The notes beneath the pieces were generated by a model, which saw nothing but the letters and a program-made list of their open reading frames with translations, had not been told where the DNA came from and did not search any database. This document shows, piece after piece, positions 45,774 to 54,102 of a DNA stretch of 64,000 nucleotides. The stretch covers positions 40,128 to 104,127 of the forward strand of contig JACPHN010000006.1 of the NCBI GenBank assembly GCA_016188575.1. Direction: 5' to 3'. Made by a program: the position numbers and the translations under genes. Numbering within the stretch: the stretch's first letter is position 1; the number at the start of each line of letters is the position of its first letter. The DNA is from Candidatus Schekmanbacteria bacterium (GTDB taxonomy: Bacteria > CSSED10-310 > JACPHN01).

Positions 45774-46640
45774 ATGGACACGAGACGCACATTGCTTTGC
45801 CTTCTCGGGGCGGCGTGGGTGCTGTTCCCGCCGGCATTGCCGGCGCAGGAAGTCGACCGAGCGGCGCTGCTGCTACAGGTGGACTTCGTTCACAAGCTGA
45901 TCGAGGAGTCGTCCGCCGCCAAGCAGGTAGAGGAAGCCGGGATTCCGGAAGCTGCGGAGCTTCGCGCGACGGCCCGGGAGCTCTACGAGCAGGCGCAGCA
46001 GGAGCTGAAGGCGGAGGCGCTGCCGGCGGCGAAAGCACTGCTCGACAGCGCGACGAAGAAGATGTTCGAGGCGGTTCGCGCCGCGGGAAAGGACGAAGTG
46101 GTTGCCGAGAAGCGCGGCGTCGACTTCGATAATCGGCTGGCCTCGCTCGACGCCCTCGTCAAGGCCCTGGGCGAGATCAGCAAGGAAAAGGGCAAGGATT
46201 CGGCAGCGCTGCTCGCGCAGCTCGCAGAGCAGCGGGCCTCGGCCGTGTCGCTGCGCACCTCCGGCGACCTCGGCAAGGCGCGCACGGTGCTCGACGGCGC
46301 GTACCAGCAGACGCGGCAGTCCATCGAGGAGCTGCGCCGCGGCGACACCCTGGTGCGGTCGCTCAACTTCGCCAGCAAGAAGGAAGAATACGCCTACGAG
46401 CTCGACCGCAACGACACCCACCGCATGCTGCTCGAGGTGCTGAGCAAGGAGCGCTCCGGAGAGGACAAGGGCCTCGAGGAGATGGTGCAGAAACTCGTCG
46501 CAACCGCGAACGAGAAGCGCTCACAGGCAGAGCACGAGGCGAGCATGCAACGGTTTGAGAACGGCATCGCCTTGCTGGAAGAGGCGACGACGCAGTTGAT
46601 CCGAGCCCTGCGGCTGTCCGGCACGTACATACCGGGATAG
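45774..46640 (+). CDS. Coiled-coil periplasmic protein inside the cytochrome operon
   Basis: A 288-residue protein from ATG 45774 (a TTG lies directly before it). A signal peptide ends near PPALPAQE. The mature part is almost wholly helical and charged, with long heptad-like stretches: AAELRATARELYEQAQQELKAEA, DALVKALGEISKEKGKD, ATANEKRSQAEHEASMQRFENGI. It has no Cys, no haem site and no transmembrane helix. I recognise no family. Its place between two trihaem cytochrome genes suggests a scaffold or spacer in the periplasm. Confidence 0.75.
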   Translation: MDTRRTLLCLLGAAWVLFPPALPAQEVDRAALLLQVDFVHKLIEESSAAKQVEEAGIPEAAELRATARELYEQAQQELKAEALPAAKALLDSATKKMFEAVRAAGKDEVVAEKRGVDFDNRLASLDALVKALGEISKEKGKDSAALLAQLAEQRASAVSLRTSGDLGKARTVLDGAYQQTRQSIEELRRGDTLVRSLNFASKKEEYAYELDRNDTHRMLLEVLSKERSGEDKGLEEMVQKLVATANEKRSQAEHEASMQRFENGIALLEEATTQLIRALRLSGTYIPG

Positions 46641-46645
46641 CATCC

Positions 46646-47191
46646 GTGGGCAGGCGCGTCTCTTTCTGGACAGCGAGGGCCGGCCGGCATGCGGCGTGGG
46701 GTGCCCTCGTTCTGATTGCCGGCGTCGCCGTCGCGGCGCCCTGGGGCCGGCTCGAGGACGACGGCATTCACGACCGCAATAACCCTGGGCTACCCATGCT
46801 ACAGCAACCTGCCGATGCGCTTTCGCCGTTGCCCCCGGCCAAGGGGGGCAACGGCGTCGACTGGCGTGTCGCTCTGGAGTCCGGCGCCATCTCACCGCGC
46901 CCGACGCTCGATGGCGCAGGGAGCGTCAAGACGCTGGATCTGGACATCCTCATGAAGCGCACCGGACAGATGCCGTGGGTGCGGTTTTCTCATGCCATTC
47001 ACACGCCCTGGCTCGATTGCTCCAACTGCCACGAGCAGATCTTCGCCACCAAGGCGGGGGAAACGCCGGTGTCCATGGCGCAAATTCTCGAAGGCCGCTT
47101 TTGTGGCGTCTGTCACCGGTCGGTGGCCTTTCCCGTGACGGAGTGCGACCGCTGCCATCGCGAAGCGCAGACGGCTGCGGGCACGAAGTGA
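46646..47191 (+). CDS. Trihaem c7-type cytochrome, second TEWLDC-subtype copy
   Basis: Translation from GTG 46646, five bases after the previous stop, gives 181 residues with a signal peptide (AAWGALVLIAGVAVAAP). DDGIHDRNNPGLPMLQQPAD mirrors the 45156 protein, followed by HTPWLDCSNCH, FCGVCHRSVAFPVTECDRCH. Three haem sites. A duplication within the operon is the simplest origin. Confidence 0.9.
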   Translation: MGRRVSFWTARAGRHAAWGALVLIAGVAVAAPWGRLEDDGIHDRNNPGLPMLQQPADALSPLPPAKGGNGVDWRVALESGAISPRPTLDGAGSVKTLDLDILMKRTGQMPWVRFSHAIHTPWLDCSNCHEQIFATKAGETPVSMAQILEGRFCGVCHRSVAFPVTECDRCHREAQTAAGTK

Positions 47192-47199
47192 GGCTCGGC

Positions 47200-47871
47200 G
47201 TGGCGCCACGGAAGCCGTTCGCCGCACTGCCGCCGGGCGGAAAAAATGATGACCCAAGCTCACCTCCCCGCGCGTGCGCGGGGAGGCAGGGAGGGGGGCA
47301 TGCTCGCATTGCCGCTGCCAGGCGGGCAATCGGGGTCGGGGTGCTCGCGTGCGTGTTGGGGCTAAGCAGCGCCGGCGCCGAGCACGGCGACGTCGTGAGA
47401 AGCCGGCGGGCGACCGCCGGCAACATGGCTCCCGTCGTCTTTCCGCACTGGTTTCACCGCATCCGGTTTCAGTGCCGAGTGTGCCACGCGGAGCTCGGCT
47501 TCCAGATGCGCGTCGGCGCGACGGAGCTCGGCATGGGCGATCTCGTCGCGGGCCGATACTGCGGTCGTTGTCACAATGGCGAGATCGCGTGGGGCCTGGC
47601 CAGTTGCGGGCTCTGCCACTCGGGCCGCGAAGGCTTGCCCGACGGCATCGCTTCGTGGGCATTCGGCCCATACTTCATCGAAGCGGTGCCGGAGCTGCCT
47701 TTCCGCGAAACGGGTCATCGCGAAGGCGGTGCAGCGGCCAGCAGCGAGCCGCCCGCGGGGACACCTTCGCCCACTGCAGTGGCAGCGCCGGCAAGCACCC
47801 CGCCGAGCGGGCCAGAGGCGGCAGCGCGCCCGGAAAATCCGGTGCCGGTCACGCCGACCCCGAAACCGTGA
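47200..47871 (+). CDS. Trihaem c7-type cytochrome, second HRIRF-subtype copy, start uncertain
   Basis: The haem domain is clear: FPHWFHRIRFQCRVCH, RYCGRCHNGEIAWGLASCGLCH, followed by a Pro/Ala-rich tail as in the 44672 protein. The start is odd. GTG 47200 lies eight bases after the previous stop and gives 223 residues, but the first 45 codons run through a palindromic repeat (47263-47286). A later GTG (47341) gives a very short hydrophobic lead lacking basic residues. The repeat may have inserted into the signal-peptide region; export of this copy is therefore in doubt. Confidence 0.75.
   Translation: MAPRKPFAALPPGGKNDDPSSPPRACAGRQGGGHARIAAARRAIGVGVLACVLGLSSAGAEHGDVVRSRRATAGNMAPVVFPHWFHRIRFQCRVCHAELGFQMRVGATELGMGDLVAGRYCGRCHNGEIAWGLASCGLCHSGREGLPDGIASWAFGPYFIEAVPELPFRETGHREGGAAASSEPPAGTPSPTAVAAPASTPPSGPEAAARPENPVPVTPTPKP
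47263..47286. repeat. Palindromic repeat inside the 5' end of the last operon gene
   Basis: CCTCCCCGCG and CGCGGGGAGG pair perfectly around CGTG. Related GC-rich palindromes lie at 36686, 36744 and 62292. Confidence 0.6.
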
Positions 47872-47885
47872 GCGCTCCCGGTATT

Positions 47886-47948
47886 GGCGCGCGATAGATC
47901 GCGCGCCTACGCTCTTCGCGAGGCCGTAGCGGCGCGTTTCATCGCGCC
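47886..47948. repeat. Two palindromes between the convergent cytochrome operons
   Basis: GGCGCGCGAT-AG-ATCGCGCGCC (47886-47907) and GGCGCG-TTTCAT-CGCGCC (47931-47948). The second recurs with one base changed at 60786-60803. They lie in the 150-bp gap where two operons meet and may work as a bidirectional transcription stop. Confidence 0.6.
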
Positions 47949-48021
47949 GAAATACGGGTGCGGGCAAGACCAAATGCATCACGCGTTTCGGGGCGGAGTT
48001 GCTGACCGGCTGACGAAGGGA

Positions 48022-48663
48022 TCAGGGGAGAGTCCGCGGGTCGGCGCTCGCGCCGGCGTCTTCAGCAGCGAAGAAGGCGGCGACGCCGACGAGGTCGGCC
48101 AGGGCGCTCGAGACTTCCCGCCGGAGCGCCACGCCGGCATCCCGGGCAGCCGCCGGCGCCAGCGGCGTGGCGCTTGCAGTGCGCAGCCGCTCGCAGGCGC
48201 GTGTCGCGATGTCGAGCTGGACTTGGATGGCGGCTTGCGCCTCGCCTACGAGAGCGTCCCAGGGGGGCCGCAGCACGTGCGCCCGGCGCGGCGACTGGCC
48301 GCTCTGATCCAGGCCCGCGATCGCGTGCTCGAGCGCCTTCAACCGGGCCGTTGCCCGCGCGTTGAGCGCCACGAGCACGGCTGCCGCCAGGAGCACGGTG
48401 GCAATCGCGAATACGGCGTTGACCCGCGCAAATGGTTCCCAGACGAGGTCCCACACGCGATCGGTGGGAAGGTGCGTGCGATAGGTAAGATCTTCGAGCA
48501 GCCGCCTCAGGTTCGCCTGCAGAGCCAGCGATGCGGAGACGATCATGCTGGCGGCGAGCGCGCTCAAGGCGATGATGTACGCGAGCTGAAACCGGCGATC
48601 GACGAGAAACCGCCGCCGACTCCTCCGCCCCGTGGCGGGATTGGTAATAAATAGCTTGCCCAT
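48022..48663 (-). CDS. Two-helix membrane protein with a HAMP-like region, beside the heptahaem gene
   Basis: ATG 48663 gives 213 residues. A basic start (TGRRSRRRFLVDRRFQ) leads to helix one (LAYIIALSALAASMIVSASLAL), a short periplasmic loop, and helix two (VNAVFAIATVLLAAAVLVALNARATARLKALE), followed by a HAMP-like stretch and a helical cytoplasmic tail. There is no kinase, methyl-accepting or cyclase domain. It follows the heptahaem cytochrome gene by 14 bases. It may anchor or sense the redox state of that cytochrome. Confidence 0.7.
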   Translation of the reverse strand: MGKLFITNPATGRRSRRRFLVDRRFQLAYIIALSALAASMIVSASLALQANLRRLLEDLTYRTHLPTDRVWDLVWEPFARVNAVFAIATVLLAAAVLVALNARATARLKALEHAIAGLDQSGQSPRRAHVLRPPWDALVGEAQAAIQVQLDIATRACERLRTASATPLAPAAARDAGVALRREVSSALADLVGVAAFFAAEDAGASADPRTLP

Positions 48664-48677
48664 GCTTAGTCTCTCTC

Positions 48678-49535
48678 TTACTTCACGTGACAGGACAGGC
48701 AAAGGTCTGACGCGCGATTCGGCATCGTCAGAATGTGCGTTTCGGTTGAATAGGCCTCGTGGCACGTCAAACAGGTGATCATGCCATTGAACAGGCGAAG
48801 CCGGGAGTCGAGCTGCGCCAGGGGCCGGTAGCCGCGCGCCTCCTCCCCCACCGTGGGGTAGCGCACGCCGATGGGGTGGCTGAAGCCGACGCCGCGATGA
48901 TCCCAGACGTCGCTGCCCTGGTCCGCGTCGCCCTGCGGCAGCACTCCGACCTGTTCGTCGTGGCAGGAGACGCACGCCATGCTCTCCTCGTCGATCGGCG
49001 CCGCGGCGCCGGGCGCCGCGAGCGGCGACATCGTCAGGTGTGATTGCGCCAGAAACCCCGAGTGGCGTCCGGCGGCCTGCTCGGCGCGGGGAGTGGCGTG
49101 GCACTGGATACAGAGGTCGCGGCCGAGCTTCTCGGCGCGCAGCATGTTCCCGGTCAGATCTGGCTTCCCCGCGCGGTGGGCGTAGTGACACGAGCTGCAC
49201 GTGAGGCGCCCTGCCCAATCCAGAGGGAAAGCGTCGGGCAGTTTCCTCCCCGCCGCAAATCCCGAAGGATGCGTGAGCCGGGGTTCGAGCTCGTGGCAGC
49301 GGCGGCACAGCTTGTCGGCGTCGCCGACCAGCAACACGTCCTGCCCGCGCGCGACCGCCGCCTCCGGCGCGTTGAGATGGCAGGTCGCGCAGTCACCTCC
49401 CAGGTCGTGCGGGCTGCCGTTGGGGTTGGACAGAGAGGGCCAGGGAACAAGGACGAGGAGCAGCGCTGCGAGACCCACCGCGAGCGAGGTGAGGAATGAT
49501 TCTGCCGGTCGTGGCGTGATCCAGGGGCGTAGCAT
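48678..49535 (-). CDS. Heptahaem c-type cytochrome
   Basis: ATG 49535 gives 285 residues with an N-terminal hydrophobic signal or anchor (TSLAVGLAALLLVLVPWPSL). Seven haem sites: CATCH, CRRCH, CSSCH, CIQCH, CVSCH, CLTCH, CLSCH. Features such as VSCHDEQVGVLP, VGFSHPIGVRYP and the terminal LCLSCHVK fit the doubled-CXXCH family. It lies between two membrane-protein genes in one operon behind a sigma-54 promoter, so it is probably a periplasmic, inner-membrane-associated electron carrier that could pass quinol electrons to the c7 proteins. Confidence 0.92.
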   Translation of the reverse strand: MLRPWITPRPAESFLTSLAVGLAALLLVLVPWPSLSNPNGSPHDLGGDCATCHLNAPEAAVARGQDVLLVGDADKLCRRCHELEPRLTHPSGFAAGRKLPDAFPLDWAGRLTCSSCHYAHRAGKPDLTGNMLRAEKLGRDLCIQCHATPRAEQAAGRHSGFLAQSHLTMSPLAAPGAAAPIDEESMACVSCHDEQVGVLPQGDADQGSDVWDHRGVGFSHPIGVRYPTVGEEARGYRPLAQLDSRLRLFNGMITCLTCHEAYSTETHILTMPNRASDLCLSCHVK

Positions 49536-49539
49536 TGCA

Positions 49540-50142
49540 CTATTGCCTCGATGGCGTCGCAGCGGGAGCAGGAGCGAGGCAACCGCGGACGTCGGCGGCG
49601 ATGTCCAGGAGGTCGCGCTGCAGGCGGCCAAGCTCGATCGCCGAAGGACCAGGCTGGAGGTCGTTCTCCGGAAGCTCGGAGGCAATGTCATGGAGTCGTT
49701 CGATCGCCGCGCGCAAGGTCGCCGCGCGCACGTCGGATCGCGCCGAAAGTGCCCGCAGGGCGGCGGCAACGTTGCCGTCCTCGTCGCCCGCGCGCAACCG
49801 CACGTCGCGCGGAAAGCACCCGCCGGGAATCTCCGACAGGATCCGCCTGATGCGCACGAGGGGACCCGCGATCCGGTGAGAGGCGAACAGCATGAGCAGG
49901 GAGGCGACGCCGACGGCGAGGAGAAGCTGGCCCGCGGCGGAAAGTAAGATGGCGCTCGACAGCGCGTCACCGGCTCGTGTGAGCAGGCCGAGGGCGTCGC
50001 CGTATCCGGTGGCACGCTCGCGCGGCAAGCGCAACGCCATGACGCCGAGCGACACGGACGGCAGGATTGCCAGCAGCAGCGTGATGCGAAAGAGCTGCTG
50101 GAGCTGGAATCGACGCGAAATAGCAACTGGCGAAGCGGCCAT
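49540..50142 (-). CDS. Membrane protein with a HAMP domain, first gene of the heptahaem operon
   Basis: ATG 50142 behind GGGAG gives 200 residues. Two membrane helices (ITLLLAILPSVSLGVMAL and AGQLLLAVGVASLLMLFA) flank a short periplasmic loop. A HAMP-like linker follows (SHRIAGPLVRIRRILSEIPGG, DEDGNVAAALRAL) with a helical tail. It has no output domain. It is similar in layout to the 48022 protein, and the pair brackets the cytochrome. It ends four bases before the cytochrome start. Confidence 0.75.
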   Translation of the reverse strand: MAASPVAISRRFQLQQLFRITLLLAILPSVSLGVMALRLPRERATGYGDALGLLTRAGDALSSAILLSAAGQLLLAVGVASLLMLFASHRIAGPLVRIRRILSEIPGGCFPRDVRLRAGDEDGNVAAALRALSARSDVRAATLRAAIERLHDIASELPENDLQPGPSAIELGRLQRDLLDIAADVRGCLAPAPAATPSRQ

Positions 50143-50181
50143 AGAAGCTCCCTGGCGAGAAATGTTGTCCCGCGGAATAGA

Positions 50182-50197
50182 TGCAACCCGCATGCCA
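50182..50197 (-). promoter_or_regulatory. Sigma-54 (-24/-12) promoter of the heptahaem operon
   Basis: On the minus strand TGGCATGCGGGTTGCA matches the consensus with GG-N10-GC spacing; one base of TGGCACG differs. It lies about 40 bases before ATG 50142. Confidence 0.78.
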
Positions 50198-50395
50198 GAG
50201 GACCGAAGGACGCGCCGCGCGCAGCCCACCTGTCCGCCACCGCGATCCGGGCCGCCCGCCGGAAGCGCCATGTCTCTCGGGTGATACACCGCGCGCTGCC
50301 GGGCGCAAACCTGTGAAAACGCCGCGAATCGCCGCGGTGTTGAGGCGCCGGGCTGCTGGAGAATCGCGAAAAAGCGTCGACCGACGGACTTCGGC

Positions 50396-50455
50396 GGGCC
50401 GGAGTGGGGCTGTCAACGCAACCAGGCGCACATCGGCCGGCCGGAGTGGGGCTGT
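50396..50455. repeat. Short direct repeat in a gene-free gap
   Basis: GGCCGGAGTGGGGCTGTC occurs at about 50397-50414 and again at 50438-50455, 41 bases apart. Nothing else is recognisable between 50198 and 50680. Confidence 0.5.
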
Positions 50456-50694
50456 CGAAAGCGCAGACCCGACGAGGGCCGGGCCAGGTGAGTCGGATGT
50501 ACGTTAGCGGTGAGCGCAGGGCCGGCGAAGTGTGTTTGTGGACAGGGAGGTCGCGCCGTTCCGCGCGGGTGTGATCGCAGATGGGTCTTCGCGGGGCAGA
50601 CGGCGCGACGAGCTCGCTCGATGCAACTTGAATGGAGCCGACCGGCAGCCTAGACTCTGCCGGTATCAGCGGGTGAAATCAGGAGGGAACGGCG

Positions 50695-52213
50695 ATGCGA
50701 ATCGAGCTGTTTGGGAGTATGAGCGTTGGTTTCATCAGCAAGGGGGGGTAGCATTCCTCGCGCTGGCGTTGATCGCGTCGCCGGCTCCGGTCGCGGGCGC
50801 CATTACCGCCACGGCCGCGCCTGACGCGACGGGAGCTCCGTCCATGACGGCCACACCGGCGCCGAGCGCCAGCCCGACGCGCACGGCGACCGGCACTCCC
50901 ACCGCCACCCGCACCCCAACCGGTACCCGCACGGCCACCATGACCCGGACGGCCACGGTAACCCCAACGCCGACCATCACGCGCACGCCGACTGCATCGC
51001 GCAGTCCGGCGCCGGCACGGTGGTCTACTCCTGGGTCGGCAAGGGGCCGGACCCGGCCGATCCAGCCAGCGGCGGCGATATCTCCGGGGCGATCGGCGAT
51101 TTCGCCGCCTGCCGGCCGGTGCAGGAGGCGGAACCGGACCCGATCCAGGGGTCCGGGCCGTCGCCCGGCTTCGACACCGAGATCGAGACGCTGATCGCGC
51201 TGCTGGCGGAAAAAGGGATCGCCACCGCGTTTCTGGTGGACGCGACCGTGGATCCGCCGTACAAGTCGCCGTACCACGTGGTCCGGGAGCAGAAAGGAGT
51301 GCTCTACACCTACGGCCACCAGGACGGCCTCTTCTACGACATCAGCCGCGCGGGGAAGCCGTTGTTCGTGACCTTCGCGACGCAGCGGTTCGGGCTGGAA
51401 CCTATCGTGCAGGCGATTCCGGCTTGCCCGACCGGAGTTGGTGGCGCTTGCGAGCACACCCTGGCCGCCGACGACCCCGCGAATCAGGCGTGGTGCCCGC
51501 ACCTGGCGAAGCTGACCGGGCGCTTTCGCGCGCAGGTCACCGCGCATGCGGCGCCGCCGGAATATGTGCGCGACGGGGGATTCGCGGGACTCAATCACTA
51601 CGCGCCGTTGCACGTAGGCCCGGACCCGCAGCTCGTCGGTCGCCCGTTCGATCGGGCCGACCAAACCTTTCGTAGCTTTCGCGAGGACTACGCGCCACCA
51701 CCGCTCCTCTGGATCCCAACCTGTGCCACGGGTTTCGACAAGACGCGGGCGGCGAGCCACGACCGGACGAAGATCGAGCGCATCGGGCGCCACTACGACG
51801 CATCCGAAGCGCCGCCGTGGAACGACCCTTCCTGGGGCGTGGACGCCCCGGCCGACGCCCGTTATGTCCGCCCTTGCGGCGACGAGCATGCCTTCTTCGA
51901 CGACTTCTTCGCGCTCGCGCTCAAGTACAATCCCGACTACGTGGGGATCACCGAATTCAACGAGTGGTACGAAGGTACCAACGTCGAGCCGGCCACACTG
52001 CCCCCGTTTGCCGCACCTGCGCCGTATCCCGCGGGTGGCTGCACGTATGAGGATGCGGAGGCAATCACGCCCGCAGCCGATATCTACGACTTCTTCTGGC
52101 GCGGCGTCGCTGACCCCGATCCCGGAGCGGCTGCCGCCTCGCAAACCGCCGAGATGTATCTCGACCACGTGTGCACCGCGCACCTCCCGGAGGTGGCGGC
52201 GTATGGCTGGTAG
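50695..52213 (+). pseudogene. Secreted GH99-like glycosidase, frameshifted or phase-variable
   Basis: ATG 50695 has AGGAGG eight bases upstream, but its frame stops 18 codons on, just after a run of seven G (50742-50748). One extra G would join it to a signal peptide (VAFLALALIASPAPVAGA) and a Thr/Pro linker. A second one-base shift near 51000 in the linker is then needed to enter the catalytic frame. That frame (from about 50990) is intact to 52213: VVYSWVGKGPDP, GIATAFLVDATVDPPYKSP, FVTFATQRFG and ITEFNEWYEGTNVEPA, typical of GH99/GH71-like TIM barrels acting on mannans. Decay, slippage or sequencing error are all possible. Confidence 0.65.
50742..50748 (+). repeat. G7 homopolymer at the start of a signal peptide
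   Basis: Seven G in a row where an eighth would open the frame into the signal peptide of the GH99-like protein. Such tracts slip during replication. Confidence 0.7.
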
Positions 52214-53265
52214 AAGCAAGGCCCGGTCTGTTATCGGCGCTCTCACAGCCGCAGGGATGACCGTTTCCTGGACCTGTGATGACGACCCGGAAGGTCGCGG
52301 GATTACGCTGAATGGGAGAGGGGATTATTCGACGATTCAGGCAGCGGTTGACGATGCCAGGACTGGGGATACGATCTTCATTCCGGCTGGGCGGTACGCT
52401 GAGGACGTAGATTCCACCCGGGTCTCAAACTTGACCTTCGTTGGCGAGTCAAACACCGGCACCATTATTGAGAGGATTAACATCTGGGCAGGATCTGGCT
52501 TGACCGCGAAGAACCTTGGGTTCGAGCGCGCAAGCATCACTGGACTTGTTTCCGTAGAGGTATACGGTTGCCGGTTTCACGGAGCTGGGGTAAGCGTCTC
52601 CATCTCCTGGATCCTCGAAGGCAACGTGTTTCAGTGTGACAATGGCGGAGGTGCTATCAAGAGGGGCCAGGGCTTCAGCCGGCTCGCGTATAATGATATC
52701 CTCGCTTGTCCCGGCGGCATCGGCGGTGCCGTCACCGCCTACTTCGGGATTAACGAAGTAGTGGCCAATCGGATCAATGACACGGACGGGCTGGCGATCG
52801 ACTACTGGGTGGATGGCGGCGGGCTCGGCCTGGTCGAGGACAACGAGTTTCGCAACAACACCGCCGGGGCGCTGGCCGGCGGCCACCCGATGCGCTACAG
52901 CGGCCCCGGCGACCTCGGCGGCGGCACGCTCGGCAGCCGCGGCCGCAACATCTTCGTCGGCAACGGCATCCCTGTCATCCACGGCGTCACCGGATCCTAT
53001 CCCGTGAAGACATTCGCCAGATACAATTACTGGGGCACCACCAACCCCCGCGGAGCTCGCGGCGATGGTGCGCGACTGCTCCGACACCCCGGATCTCGGC
53101 TGCATCGACACCTCCGAGCCGCTCGCCGAGGAGCCGCTCGTCCCACGCGGGGCGGACGCCTGGCCGGGCCGCCGGGCGCTCGATGAGGAAGTGGCGGCTC
53201 TGAAAGCCGCGTCCCTCACTGCCGGCGGCGGCATCACGCTGTTCACCCGGGACGAGGCGCCGTGA
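52203..53265 (+). pseudogene. Right-handed beta-helix protein with a C-tract frameshift
   Basis: The ATG at 52203 overlaps the end of the GH99-like gene. The frame reads a short lead, SWTCDDDPEGRGITLNGRG, then DYSTIQAAVDDARTGDTIFIPAGRYAEDV, the hallmark of NosD/pectate-lyase-like beta-helix proteins, with coils up to ARYNYWGTTNP. There a C5 tract (53045-53049) moves the frame. Removing one C continues as AELAAMVRDCSDTPDLGCIDTSEP to the stop at 53265. As sequenced, it instead reads an Arg-rich tail to 53186. It probably acts on or binds extracellular polysaccharide together with the upstream protein. Confidence 0.65.
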
Positions 53266-53282
53266 GCGACAAGGAGCGGTCC

Positions 53283-53298
53283 AAGCGCGGCCGCGCTT
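53283..53298. terminator. Palindrome between convergent genes
   Basis: AAGCGCGG-CCGCGCTT is a perfect 16-base palindrome placed exactly between the converging beta-helix and methyltransferase genes. No T-run. It is probably a weak bidirectional stop. Confidence 0.4.
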
Positions 53299-54049
53299 AC
53301 TCGACGCCGAAGACGTAGTAGCCGAAGCCCATCGTGCCCCGGCCCCACCGCAGGTAGCCGTCGCGCCACTGCTTCCGGCGCTCACGCAGCGCCCGGAGCT
53401 CCTCATCGTCGCTGCCGCCGCCGCCCGGACAGGTGGCGACCGCGCGCCAGAACGCCCACTCGAAATCGTCCCATTCGTCCAACGTCGCGGTCCCGGCAAA
53501 GAGCGGCAGCAGCCCCGCACGTTCCGCGAGCCAGACGTTTTCCTCGTGAGCCCGCAGCTCGTCGCCTCCCCCCAGGAACGCAACGTATTCTGCGCTGGGC
53601 GGCCGGTGCCAGAACCCCTCGCCGACGAGCACGCGCCCCCCCGGAGCCGTGCAGCTCACCAGCGCCGCGAGCGCGGGCAGGTAGCCGCCGAACGCATGCG
53701 AGGCCCCGACACACAACGCGCGGTCGAAGCGGCGCCCGGCGCCGCGGCACACCTCGCTCGCCCCCTCGGCGCGCCACTCGATGCGGTTCTCCACGCCCCT
53801 GACGAGCGCGCGGCGGCGCGCTTCCGCCAGCGCCTGGTCATCGATGTCGACGCCGACGCCTCGGCATGCCGAGCCGGCGACGGCGCGAATCAACCACTCA
53901 CCGGTTCCGCACCCCAGGTCGACAATACTCGCCGCCGCCGCCAGGTCGAGAAGCTCGAGCAGATGAGCGACGCGGGCGTCGCTTGCAGGCGCGTTGATGA
54001 CCCGCAAGCGATGAGAAAACGCGCTGAGCTTGTTATGATTACCGTCCAC
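53297..54049 (-). CDS. Class I SAM-dependent methyltransferase
   Basis: A GTG at 54049 gives 250 residues; the frame stays open to 54121 but would then overlap the divergent kinase gene. The SAM-binding motif I is SIVDLGCGTGEWLIRAV, motif II VGVDIDDQALAEARRR, and FDRALCVGASHAFGGYLPALAAL fits the post-motif region, followed by PGGRVLVGEGFW. The fold is clear; the substrate is not. The tail is Trp/Arg-rich (RERRKQWRDGYLRWGRG). It is transcribed divergently from the kinase gene across about 50 bases. Confidence 0.82.
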   Translation of the reverse strand: MDGNHNKLSAFSHRLRVINAPASDARVAHLLELLDLAAAASIVDLGCGTGEWLIRAVAGSACRGVGVDIDDQALAEARRRALVRGVENRIEWRAEGASEVCRGAGRRFDRALCVGASHAFGGYLPALAALVSCTAPGGRVLVGEGFWHRPPSAEYVAFLGGGDELRAHEENVWLAERAGLLPLFAGTATLDEWDDFEWAFWRAVATCPGGGGSDDEELRALRERRKQWRDGYLRWGRGTMGFGYYVFGVE

Positions 54050-54102
54050 GGCTTCCAATCCCGGAACAATGTGGTGTCCGCGTCGTTGGCATCGGACGTG
54101 AC

